Assembly: GCF_044360475.1 (NCBI RefSeq)
Contig: NZ_CP043494.1
Span: 6,572,001-6,636,000, forward strand
Length of the DNA: 64,000 bases
Reading direction: 5' to 3'
From: Archangium minus
GTDB taxonomy: Bacteria > Myxococcota > Myxococcia > Myxococcales > Myxococcaceae
Part shown: piece by piece, positions 50,672 to 58,582 of the stretch
Layout of the letters: the number at the start of each line of letters is the position of its first letter
Position numbering within the stretch: the first letter of the stretch is position 1
Position numbers and translations under genes: made by a program
Notes under the pieces: model-generated
Database searches by the model: none
What the model was told of the DNA's origin: nothing
The model's input: only the letters and a program-made list of their open reading frames with translations

Positions 50672-51549
50672 TCCGCATCGACCGGGGCGCAGAACCCAGG
50701 GGACTCAAGATCGCGGCGCCGAAGCGGCTGAGAGCCGCCGCGAAGGTCTTCAATCGGCACGGCGCTCCGTCGAAGGCCCTCACGAAGAAGTTGACCGGAT
50801 ACGGCACGGAGAAGACGAAGCAGGCGCTGTTCCTCGCTCAACACGAGAAGTGCGCCTGGTGCGAGCGCCACACGGATTTCAGTAGCGCGCCGGTCGAGCA
50901 CTACCGTCCGAAGGACGGCGCCTGGAGGCATCTGCCGAAAGCGACGATGAAGCACGTCGACCAGGGCCACTATTGGTGGCTCACCTGGACGTGGTCCAAC
51001 CTGCTGTTCTCGTGCGCACGGTGCAACGACAGAGCCCACAAGGCGAACTACTTCCCGCTGCGTCCCACGACAGTCCCCGCAGCCGTTCCCACCGCGCCTC
51101 TGCCGAACCCACCGACCTCGCCCATCGTCGATGTGTCTGGCGAGCAGGCCTTGCTGCTCGATCCGGCGGGGAGCGAAGACCCGCTCGACCACATCACGTG
51201 GCGACCCGGGTTCACACACCTCGACCGGCGTGAATGGATCTGGTCTCCCTTCGGTCTCACCGAGAAGGGCGAGGCGACGATCGAAATCCTGAAGCTCGAA
51301 GAGCTGGCCGGACGGGCACAGGGACACGTCATTGAGGCCCTGCTGCCAAGTATCGAGGAGGTCGAGCAACACCTGGATGCCAGCCGCATCCTGCAAGCGC
51401 GCCAGCGCTGGCAACGCTTCCTCAAGGACAGTCTCTCTCCCCGGGCGGAGTGGACCGCCTTCACGTGGCACGCACTCGCCTACCTCGTACCAGTCGCCTA
51501 CAGGCTCCAGCACGGGCTTACCGCCCCCCCGAGGCCCGGCGCTCCCTAG
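50668..51549 (+). CDS. ptuB: PtuB-like HNH endonuclease of a Septu-type defence system
   Basis: 293 residues. An HNH-like zinc-bound nuclease motif occupies residues about 66-130: KCAWCERHTDFSSAPVEHYRPKD, then WLTWTWSNLLFSCARCNDRAHKANYFPL. CxxC pairs bracket the catalytic His region (VEHYRPK) and an NxxH-type motif. This layout is that of PtuB/TIGR02646-like proteins. Overlaps ptuA by four bases. Expected to cleave DNA or RNA when activated by PtuA, protecting against phage, possibly by abortive infection. The right direct repeat of the island begins one base after its stop codon. Confidence 0.82.
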   Translation: MIRIDRGAEPRGLKIAAPKRLRAAAKVFNRHGAPSKALTKKLTGYGTEKTKQALFLAQHEKCAWCERHTDFSSAPVEHYRPKDGAWRHLPKATMKHVDQGHYWWLTWTWSNLLFSCARCNDRAHKANYFPLRPTTVPAAVPTAPLPNPPTSPIVDVSGEQALLLDPAGSEDPLDHITWRPGFTHLDRREWIWSPFGLTEKGEATIEILKLEELAGRAQGHVIEALLPSIEEVEQHLDASRILQARQRWQRFLKDSLSPRAEWTAFTWHALAYLVPVAYRLQHGLTAPPRPGAP

Positions 51550-51550
51550 A

Positions 51551-51575
51551 CGCCTGACGACGGCTCCCGTCCACC
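51551..51575. repeat. 25-bp direct repeat, right copy (possible attR)
   Basis: Identical over 25 bases to 46553-46577 and placed directly after the ptuB stop. The sequence beyond it no longer matches that beyond the left copy. It marks the right limit of the inserted cassette. Confidence 0.7.
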
Positions 51576-51837
51576 ACGTCTTCTCGTCCCGTCTCCATCT
51601 GGAGCGCAGGACCGGCACGCTCGTCGCCCCCTGCCTCGCCCCTGAGGAGAGCGCGGCCTGAGCGGGCGTGTGCCCAAAGAGGGCTGTACGGCCTCTCCAC
51701 CGGCCCTATGCGTCTTGTTTTGGATTGACGGTTAGAGCGGAGCCATGGCTCATGTGATGCGGTCGGCGCGGCTCACCGTTCACAACGGCCAGGCGCGCAC
51801 TCCTCCTGAGCGGGACCGATTCCTCACAGGAGAGACC

Positions 51838-53541
51838 ATGGAGCACGACGGCAAGGGCGGCCTCGGACTGCTCGTTCACCAGGTGCGCAGCGGCGAACTC
51901 GATCGGGAGGGCTTTCTGCGCGCCGCCCGGGAGGCAGGTGTCACGGAGGAGCGGGCGGCGGGACTGGCGGACGAGGCCCTGGCTGCCTGGGAGAACCAGC
52001 GCCGGCTGCGAGAGAACCCTCGCGAGGCCTATGACTTCATCGTCATCGGCGCGGGCTCGGCTGGCTGTGTGCTGGCCGCCCGGCTCTCCGAGGACCCGGC
52101 GAATCAGGTGCTGGTGCTCGAGGCCGGGGGCCCCGGCACGCACCCGGACGTATTCATCCCGTCGCGCTGGAAGCAGCTGCTCGGCACCGAGCTGGACTGG
52201 AACTACCAGACGGTGCCCCAGCGACACGCGGCGAATCAGATCGTCGCCTGCCCTCGCGGCAAGATGCTCGGAGGCTGCGCCGCCAATAACGCCAGCGTCT
52301 GGGTGCGCGGCCACCGCCTGGACTTCGAGGGCTGGGCCGCTCAGGGCAACCCCGGGTGGGATGACGAGACGGTCCGCCGCATCTTCAAGGAGCTGGAGGA
52401 CTACTCCGGCGGCGAGGACGAGTACCGGGGCGTAGGCGGCCCACTGCGCATCTCGCGCTCGACCGATCCCCATCCCCTGGCGCTGGCCTTCATCGAGGCC
52501 GCTCAGCAGGTCGGCATCCCCACCACCCGCGATTACAACGGCGCGCGGATGGAGGGCGCGGGCTTCTTCGATCTGAGCGTCGCCAACGGCGAGCGCTTCA
52601 ACGTCGCCCGTGCCCTGCTCTTCCCGGCCATGAGCCGGCCCAACCTGACGGTGCTCACCTACGCGGAGGTCTCACGGCTCATCTTCGAGGGCCGCCGATG
52701 CACCGGCGTGGAGTTCCGCCACGGAGGCCAGGTGCGCCGGGTGCGCGCCACCCGCGAGGTGGTGCTGTCAGCCGGGGCCATCAACTCGCCCAAGATGTTG
52801 ATGCAGTCCGGCGTGGGACCCGCGGACGAGCTCCGAGCCCTGGGCATCCCCGTGGTGCTCGACCTGCCCGGCGTGGGCCAGGAGCTGCAGGACCACATCC
52901 TGGTGGCCGGCGTCAATTACGAGAGCAGCGTCCCCCTGCCCCCGCCCCGAGGCAATGGCGCCGAGGCGACCTTGTTCTGGCGCTCGCACCCAGGGCTCTC
53001 GCGCCCCGACATCCAGCCGATCCTCCACGAGTTCCCCGTCGTCTCCCCCGCGCTCGGCCCGCTGCCTTCCAACTGCTACTCCATCATCCCCGGCCTGATC
53101 CGCCCGGCCTCCCGGGGAAGCATGCGGCTCGCCTCCGCCGACCCCTCCGCCCCGCCCATCCTCGACATGAACTACCTGGGCCACGAGGCGGACGTCGAGG
53201 CGCTGCGGATCGCCGTCGAGCTGAGCCGGGAGCTGGGCGCCTCGCGCGCCTTCGACGGGTTCCGCAAGCGCGAGCTCATGCCCGGACCGCTCGGCCGCAC
53301 CGAGATGGTGGAGTGGATTCGCAAGGCGACCACCTGCTTCTTCCACCCCACCAGCACCTGCCGCATGGGCGTGGACGAGCGAGCAGTGGTGGACCCGCGG
53401 CTGCGCGTCCATGGCCTCGAGGGCCTGCGCGTGGCGGATGCGTCGGTCATGCCGGAGATCACCTCCGGCCCCACCAACGCCCCCACCATCCTCATTGGCG
53501 AGCAGGCGTCGCGCTTCATCCTCGCGACGCGAAATGACTGA
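51838..53541 (+). CDS. GMC-family FAD oxidoreductase, copy 2
   Basis: 567 residues, ATG at 51838 after CACAGGAGAG. Same features as copy 1: an unusual helical N-terminal extension, GAGSAGCVLAARL FAD site, GKMLGGCAANN, AGAINSPKMLMQSGVGP and CFFHPTSTCRMG. The two proteins agree over nearly all positions. Differences such as WNYQ/WRYQ, NQIVA/DRVVP and FWRSH/WWRSQ cluster near the flavin and substrate regions, so substrates may differ. The leader with its short stem is also conserved. It heads the cyclase operon. A dehydrogenation of a cyclitol hydroxyl is the likely role. Confidence 0.88.
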   Translation: MEHDGKGGLGLLVHQVRSGELDREGFLRAAREAGVTEERAAGLADEALAAWENQRRLRENPREAYDFIVIGAGSAGCVLAARLSEDPANQVLVLEAGGPGTHPDVFIPSRWKQLLGTELDWNYQTVPQRHAANQIVACPRGKMLGGCAANNASVWVRGHRLDFEGWAAQGNPGWDDETVRRIFKELEDYSGGEDEYRGVGGPLRISRSTDPHPLALAFIEAAQQVGIPTTRDYNGARMEGAGFFDLSVANGERFNVARALLFPAMSRPNLTVLTYAEVSRLIFEGRRCTGVEFRHGGQVRRVRATREVVLSAGAINSPKMLMQSGVGPADELRALGIPVVLDLPGVGQELQDHILVAGVNYESSVPLPPPRGNGAEATLFWRSHPGLSRPDIQPILHEFPVVSPALGPLPSNCYSIIPGLIRPASRGSMRLASADPSAPPILDMNYLGHEADVEALRIAVELSRELGASRAFDGFRKRELMPGPLGRTEMVEWIRKATTCFFHPTSTCRMGVDERAVVDPRLRVHGLEGLRVADASVMPEITSGPTNAPTILIGEQASRFILATRND

Positions 53542-53605
53542 CCGTCACATCCGCGTCCGGCGCTCTCTGACAGACCAACACACGGCAACAACAGGAGACG
53601 AGATC

Positions 53606-54790
53606 TTGAATCAAGACATGTCACGAACCTGGATCGTCAATGCGGCCCTGCCCGTCCACTATCAGGTGCGGGTGGTTGACGGCTTGCTCGACCCCAACAA
53701 CCGGACGCTGCTGGAGGCAGGCGCCACGCAACGCTCCGGCACCATCCGCAGGCTCGTGGTGATCGACGCCCTGGTGGACCGCCTCTATGGGGTCCAGCTC
53801 CGCCACTACTTCCAGCACCACGGCGTGAAGTACCAGATCCTCGCGCTGCCCATCTCCGAGACGGACAAGACCATGGAGTCCGTCTTCTCCGTGGTGAAGG
53901 CCATCAACGAGTTCGGCATCGCGCGCCGCCACGAGCCCATCATCGCCATTGGCGGCGGGGTGCTCATGGACATCGTCGGGCTCGCCGCGAGCCTCTACCG
54001 CCGCAGCACGCCGTACGTGCGGGTCCCCACCACGCTGATCGGCCTCGTGGACGCCGGCGTGGGCGCGAAGACGGGAGTCAACCACTCCTCGCACAAGAAC
54101 CGGCTCGGGACGTACTTCCCCGCCAAGGACACGCTGCTCGATCGGAGCTTCCTGCGCACGCTGGACACCCGGCACATCGTCAACGGCCTGGCGGAGATCC
54201 TGAAGATCGCCCTCATCAAGGATCGGACCCTGTTCGAGCTGCTCGAGCGCTACGGCACCACGCTCATCGAGGAGCGCTTCCAGGGAAGGACTCCCGAGAG
54301 CGATCAAGCGGCGAAGCAGGTCATCGATCGGGCCATCACGGGGATGCTCGAGGAGCTGGAGCTGAACCTGTGGGAGCACAAGCTGGAGCGAGTGGTGGAC
54401 TACGGCCACACGTTCAGCCCCACCGTGGAGATGCTGGCGCTGCCGGAGCTGCTGCACGGCGAGGCGGTGAACATCGACATGGCGCTGACCACGGTCATCT
54501 CCGCGCAGCGCGGGTTGATCAACCTCGAGGAGCGGGATCGCATCTTCTCGCTCATGCGCAAGCTGGATCTCCCCGTGTACCACCGGCTCTGCGAGCCCAC
54601 GGTGCTGGAGGAGGCCCTGGCCGACACCGTCCGTCACCGTGACGGGCTCCAGCGGCTGCCGCTGGCCATCGGCATCGGCGCGGCGTGCTTCGTCAACGAC
54701 GTCCAGCCCTCCGAGCTGCGCGAGGCGATCTCCACCCTTCGAGAGCTGGACTCCGACTCGCAGCTCACACTGGAGGCCGCTCATGCGTGA
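53606..54790 (+). CDS. Sedoheptulose 7-phosphate cyclase (2-epi-5-epi-valiolone synthase-like)
   Basis: 394 residues. A TTG at 53606 lies eight bases after AGGAG; an ATG at 53618 is the alternative. Dehydroquinate-synthase superfamily with the sugar-phosphate-cyclase pattern: PIIAIGGGVLMDIVGLAASLYRR (NAD loop 116-118), VPTTLIGLVDAGVGAKTGVN, HKNRLGTYF. Zinc ligands are Glu197 (GLAEILK), His268 (DYGHTFSP) and His284 (LLHGEAV). The GLVDAGVGAKTGVN wording is nearest to 2-epi-5-epi-valiolone synthases such as ValA, rather than to dehydroquinate or deoxygadusol synthases. It would turn sedoheptulose 7-phosphate into a C7 cyclitol, the committing step of this cluster. Confidence 0.85.
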   Translation: MNQDMSRTWIVNAALPVHYQVRVVDGLLDPNNRTLLEAGATQRSGTIRRLVVIDALVDRLYGVQLRHYFQHHGVKYQILALPISETDKTMESVFSVVKAINEFGIARRHEPIIAIGGGVLMDIVGLAASLYRRSTPYVRVPTTLIGLVDAGVGAKTGVNHSSHKNRLGTYFPAKDTLLDRSFLRTLDTRHIVNGLAEILKIALIKDRTLFELLERYGTTLIEERFQGRTPESDQAAKQVIDRAITGMLEELELNLWEHKLERVVDYGHTFSPTVEMLALPELLHGEAVNIDMALTTVISAQRGLINLEERDRIFSLMRKLDLPVYHRLCEPTVLEEALADTVRHRDGLQRLPLAIGIGAACFVNDVQPSELREAISTLRELDSDSQLTLEAAHA

Positions 54791-55538
54791 GGGGTTGATC
54801 ATCGGAGACCTGGAGGATCCCTCCGTGGTGTACGGCGTGCACGGCACCGCGGGGCTCTCCCAGTGGAAGTGCCTGGCGCGGCGAGCCGGACTGCACGGCT
54901 CGTGGGAGGCGGTCGAGTGGGCCTGGATTCCCCCGGGCGGTATCAGCGGGGAGCACGTGCACACGCGCACCGAGGAGATCTACTTCATCCTCTCGGGCCG
55001 CGGAGAGATGACGCTTAACGGGAAGCGGCACCCGGTGGGCCCCGGCAACCTCATCCTGACGGGGCTCGGCACGAAGCACGGCCTGCGCAACGTCGGCGAC
55101 GAGGGCCTGGGCTGGCTGGTGATCGAGGTGCTGAGCCCGGCCACCGCGGCGGTGTTGCGCGGCTCGGCGCCCTCGGACGTCCCCGGCACAAACGAAACCC
55201 AACGAGGAGGAAACGACGTGACGAACGCCGTGGTTCTCAACCTGCGACAGACCTACGAAGTCAATCCACGCACCGTCTTCACCGGCCCCCTGCGCAGCAT
55301 CCGCCTGGTGGACCTGAAGCCCGGGCAGCGCGCGGAGCTGTCCGCGGAGGGCGAGGAGTACACCCTGTTCGCGCTCCGCGGCTCCGGGGAGATCACCTCG
55401 GGTGAGGCGACCGTCCCCCTGAAGTACGGCGTCTCCGTCACGCTGCCGCTGGGGACCGGCATGGCCGTCACCGCCGGAGAGGACGGGCTGGAGTACTTCC
55501 TGGCGAGCCTCGAAGTACCGGGGGGTGGAGCGCGATGA
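54783..55538 (+). CDS. Two-cupin-domain protein of the cyclitol operon
   Basis: 251 residues from the ATG at 54783, which overlaps the cyclase gene by eight bases and follows GGAGG. The first cupin (about 35-120) has PPGGISGEHVHTRTEEIYFILSGRGEMTLNGKRHPVGPGNLILTGLGTKHGLRN, with a metal-binding HxH, Glu and later His. The second (about 145-250) has FALRGSGEITSGEATVPLKYG but lacks the histidines, so only the N-terminal domain seems metal-active. Possible roles: isomerase, epimerase, oxygenase or scaffold acting on the cyclitol. Strong coupling to the cyclase argues for a pathway role. Confidence 0.78.
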   Translation: MREGLIIGDLEDPSVVYGVHGTAGLSQWKCLARRAGLHGSWEAVEWAWIPPGGISGEHVHTRTEEIYFILSGRGEMTLNGKRHPVGPGNLILTGLGTKHGLRNVGDEGLGWLVIEVLSPATAAVLRGSAPSDVPGTNETQRGGNDVTNAVVLNLRQTYEVNPRTVFTGPLRSIRLVDLKPGQRAELSAEGEEYTLFALRGSGEITSGEATVPLKYGVSVTLPLGTGMAVTAGEDGLEYFLASLEVPGGGAR

Positions 55539-55918
55539 TCATCTCCACCATCGACAGGACCTCCAGCACGCGCGAGCGAGACGAGGAGATCCGATGGCGC
55601 TCGCTGGCCCGGCGCGGGATGTTGCATTCCGAGTGCGAGTCCTTCGATTACGTGCGGCTCGCGCCGGGCACCGAGTTCGCGCTCCGAGGCCGTGAGGGCA
55701 CCGAGAGCGCGTGGTTCGCCCTCGCCGGCACGGGGCAGCTCCTGGAGCCGAACCCTGAGTCCAAGGGGCGCCCCATCGTGACGGGAGACCTGGTGCTCCT
55801 GCCCGCTGGCTCGGAGATGCGCCTCGCCAGTGGGGCCAACGGGCTGGAGCTGCTCTGGCTCTCCGTGATGCCCCGCGCCATTTCCCAATCCCTTCCCATG
55901 AGGAGACCCGTAGCATGA
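55535..55918 (+). CDS. Single-cupin protein of the cyclitol operon
   Basis: 127 residues; start overlaps the preceding stop (ATGA). Cupin-like strand pattern: RLAPGTEFALRGREGTESAWFALAGTGQLLEPN and GRPIVTGDLVLLPAGSEMRLASGANGLELLWLSV. The metal-binding HxH motif is missing, as in the second half of its neighbour, so a catalytic role is doubtful; a subunit or ligand-binding function is possible. Its end overlaps the dehydrogenase gene by four bases. Confidence 0.68.
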   Translation: MIISTIDRTSSTRERDEEIRWRSLARRGMLHSECESFDYVRLAPGTEFALRGREGTESAWFALAGTGQLLEPNPESKGRPIVTGDLVLLPAGSEMRLASGANGLELLWLSVMPRAISQSLPMRRPVA

Positions 55919-56979
55919 GTGCAATTCAACCGAGAACCTGGCCGGAAGGCACGATGAGCGCGGTGGCCATCACGGCGCCGGGACGTGTCGAGCTCACGAG
56001 GATTCCGATCCCAGGCCCCCGGCCAGACGAAGTGCTGATCCGCCCCTCGTATGTCGGGCTGTGCGGCACGGATCTGGAACTGCTGCACGGCAAGGCCTCG
56101 TACCTCCAGGATGGCCGAGCCCAGTTCCCGCTGGTGTTCGGCCACGAGTGGTGCGGCCAGGTGGTCGCCGTGGGCGAGGACGTGAAGGGCATCACGGTGG
56201 GCAACCGAGTCGTGGGCCAGACCATGGTGCCCTGCGGGCTGTGCCGGATGTGCCAGCGCGGCCAGCGGCAACACTGCGAGCGGCTGGTGGAGGTGGGCCT
56301 CTACGGGCTGCAGGGCGCCGCGGCCGAGTACATCCGCATGCCGATGCGCTCGCTCACCGTGTTGCCGGATGCCCTCTCTGACCTGAGCGCCGCGTTCATC
56401 GAGCCGGCGGTCACCGTGGTGGGAGGCTTCGACAAGGCCGGCTGCGGACTGGAGGATGAGGTCGCGGTGGTGGGCACGGGGACGATCGGCCTGCTCGCCG
56501 TGCAGCTCGCCTCGCGGATGGCGCGGAGCGTGGATGCGATTGGCATCGACGAGGCGGGGCTGAAGCTGGCCGCTGCCTGCGGGGCTCGGCGCACGCTGCG
56601 GCCGGATCAAGCCCGGAACGGCTCGTACTCACTGGTCATCGAGGCCTCCGGCTCCTCGCGCGCGTTCATGCGGAGCATCGAGCTCGCAGAGACCGGTGGC
56701 CGGGTGGCGGTGGTCGGCGTGGCGAATGATCCGGTGGCGGGCTTCGCTCCCGGCGAGCTCGTCCTGCGAGGGATCGATCTCCTCGGCATCCGGCACGGCC
56801 TGGACTACTACGACCGGACGATCCAGCTCTTCGTGGACGGGGTGCTGGATGCGAAGCCGCTGATCGCGGGAGTGCTGCCTCCGGAGCAGGCCGAACGCGC
56901 CTTCGAGATGCTCGAGCACGGCCGCTCGGGTCCTCCCAAGGTGCTGCTGAACTTCAACAACGATCGGAGGGAGTCATGA
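55915..56979 (+). CDS. Zinc-dependent medium-chain alcohol dehydrogenase of the cyclitol operon
   Basis: 354 residues (an internal ATG at 55954 is an alternative start). MDR family: catalytic zinc Cys in GLCGTDLELLHG and GHEWCGQVVAVGEDV, structural zinc cluster PCGLCRMCQRGQRQHC, and NAD site VAVVGTGTIGLLAVQLA. The sequence recalls sorbitol- and threonine-dehydrogenase-like enzymes that oxidise polyols or reduce ketones. Within the operon it probably interconverts a hydroxyl and a ketone of the cyclitol. Overlaps its neighbours by four bases on both sides. Confidence 0.88.
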   Translation: MSAIQPRTWPEGTMSAVAITAPGRVELTRIPIPGPRPDEVLIRPSYVGLCGTDLELLHGKASYLQDGRAQFPLVFGHEWCGQVVAVGEDVKGITVGNRVVGQTMVPCGLCRMCQRGQRQHCERLVEVGLYGLQGAAAEYIRMPMRSLTVLPDALSDLSAAFIEPAVTVVGGFDKAGCGLEDEVAVVGTGTIGLLAVQLASRMARSVDAIGIDEAGLKLAAACGARRTLRPDQARNGSYSLVIEASGSSRAFMRSIELAETGGRVAVVGVANDPVAGFAPGELVLRGIDLLGIRHGLDYYDRTIQLFVDGVLDAKPLIAGVLPPEQAERAFEMLEHGRSGPPKVLLNFNNDRRES

Positions 56980-57752
56980 TCCGGCGAACCGTCGCGGCTT
57001 GGAATGAGTCCGCGCGGCAACGGACCGCGGGCGTGCAGTGGCTGGTCAACCGAGAGCTTGTCCCGGAGGCGCTCGGGATGCTGATGGTCCAGGAGCTGTC
57101 CGGGGGCGCCAGGTTGCCGCCGCACAGCCTGCCCGGGGCCGAGTCGGTCACCTTCCTGCTGTCAGGCAAGGGAGATTGGCTCGCGGACGGGAGCGCCTGG
57201 CAGCTGACTCCTGGCGAGGGCGTGTTCAACCCGCCAGGGACCCGCCGCGCCTTCGAGACCGAGAAGGACCGGAACGCGGTGCTCCTGGTGGTGTACGGAG
57301 GCACCAACGATCCTCGGAACGCGTTGCCCCACGCGGTGAACGGTGGCGGGTGCGGCTGCCGCATCTCCCGGACGGCGGACCACGGCAAGCACAGCCCCCT
57401 GGGCGAGGCCGGTGGCTTCATCGACATGGGCGTGCACTGGCTGGCGACCTCGCAGACGGTCGGCACGCGCTCGGTGGTCGTTGCCACCTCGACGTTCACC
57501 CCAGGAGGCAGCCACCAGCTCCATCGGCACCCGAATGCCGATGAGTTCTTCCTGGTGCTGCAAGGGGGCGGACAACACCTCACGAAGGACGGCCCGGTGC
57601 GGTTGAACCCGGGTGACCTGGCCTACATCCCAGCCGGCGAATGGCACGGGTTCCAGACCGATCCCGGCGTCACCACCCGGACCGTCTACGGCTACCTGGG
57701 CGCGGGGAGCCTCGCCCAGGCTGGCTACGAACTGCTGGAGGAAGAGACATGA
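56976..57752 (+). CDS. Second two-cupin-domain protein of the cyclitol operon
   Basis: 258 residues, start overlapping the preceding stop (ATGA). N-terminal cupin (about 35-110: LSGGARLPPHSLPGAESVTFLLSGKGDWLADGSAWQLTPGEGVFNPPGTRRAFE) and C-terminal cupin (about 165-240: TFTPGGSHQLHRHPNADEFFLVLQGGGQHLTKDGPVRLNPGDLAYIPAGEWHGF). The second has the full HxH, Glu, His metal site; the first keeps one His. It differs clearly from the other bicupin, so it is not a recent copy. Enzymatic role unknown. Confidence 0.78.
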   Translation: MIRRTVAAWNESARQRTAGVQWLVNRELVPEALGMLMVQELSGGARLPPHSLPGAESVTFLLSGKGDWLADGSAWQLTPGEGVFNPPGTRRAFETEKDRNAVLLVVYGGTNDPRNALPHAVNGGGCGCRISRTADHGKHSPLGEAGGFIDMGVHWLATSQTVGTRSVVVATSTFTPGGSHQLHRHPNADEFFLVLQGGGQHLTKDGPVRLNPGDLAYIPAGEWHGFQTDPGVTTRTVYGYLGAGSLAQAGYELLEEET

Positions 57753-58531
57753 ACTCGCGTATCGCCATCGTGACCGGAGCCAGCTCCGGCATCGGCAAGG
57801 CCACCGCCATCGCCCTGGCTGAGAAGGGCTTCGATGTGGGGATCGGCTACAACTCAAACACCGAGGGCGCCCGGCAGGTCGCGGCGGAGGTGGAAGCGTA
57901 TGGCGTGCGCGCCCTGCCCTTCCGCATGGATCTGACGAACCCGACGGCCGCGGCGGACGCGGTGGAGCGGGCGATCAGCGAGCTGGGCGGCGTGGACGTC
58001 TTCGTGAACAACGCCGGCGTCAACCGCCGCGCCTCGTTCCTCGAGGAGACACCGGAGGACTGGCAGCGCATCCTCACCATCAACACCACGGGCCCCTTCT
58101 TGTGCGCCCAGGTGGCGGCGCGGCGCATGGTGGCGCAGGGGCGTGGCGGGCGCATTGTGAACGTGACGTCCGTGCACGAGCTGGTGCCCATCCTGGGTGG
58201 CTCCTCCTACTGCGCCTCCAAGGGCGCGCTGGGCCTGCTCACCAAGGTGATGGCGCTGGAGCTGGCGAAGCACGGCATCTCCGTCAACGCGATCAGCCCG
58301 GGAGAGACGGCCACGCCCATGAACGGCGTCCCCGAGAGCCGTGACGCAGCGGAGATCTCCCGGCCTGCGATTCCCCTCGGCAGGCCCGGACGCTCCCGCG
58401 AGGTCGCGGCGATCATCGCCCACCTGGCGGGGCCGGACGCCGCCTACATCACGGGCATCACCCTCACCGTCGATGGTGGCCTGCTGTTGATGAGCGCCAT
58501 CCCCAACCAGGAGTACGCGGGCCGCTCTTGA
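57749..58531 (+). CDS. Short-chain dehydrogenase/reductase of the cyclitol operon
   Basis: 260 residues, start overlapping the preceding stop (ATGA). Classical SDR: AIVTGASSGIGKATAIALAEKG, VDVFVNNAGVN, catalytic Ser in NVTSVHEL, YCASK and ISPGETATPMN. All catalytic residues are present. It should carry out an NAD(P)-dependent oxidation or reduction of a keto- or hydroxyl-cyclitol. Ends 51 bases before the VOC-fold gene. Confidence 0.9.
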   Translation: MNSRIAIVTGASSGIGKATAIALAEKGFDVGIGYNSNTEGARQVAAEVEAYGVRALPFRMDLTNPTAAADAVERAISELGGVDVFVNNAGVNRRASFLEETPEDWQRILTINTTGPFLCAQVAARRMVAQGRGGRIVNVTSVHELVPILGGSSYCASKGALGLLTKVMALELAKHGISVNAISPGETATPMNGVPESRDAAEISRPAIPLGRPGRSREVAAIIAHLAGPDAAYITGITLTVDGGLLLMSAIPNQEYAGRS

Positions 58532-58582
58532 TCACATCCGGGCCGCGAGGACTCCATTCCAGACACAGGAGAAGAAACATCC

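Larger units (their letters stand above)
46553..51575. mobile_element. Putative defence island of about 5 kb bounded by 25-bp direct repeats
   Basis: The segment holds a HicA toxin, an uncharacterised HTH protein and a Septu-like PtuA/PtuB pair, all on the forward strand. One repeat unit plus cargo is 4998 bp. The flanking genes (GMC1 and isomerase on the left; GMC2 and cyclase on the right) look like one biosynthetic cluster that the segment interrupts. No integrase, transposase or terminal inverted repeats were found, so movement would need an enzyme in trans or homologous exchange between repeats. Inferred from repeats and gene content. Confidence 0.6.
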
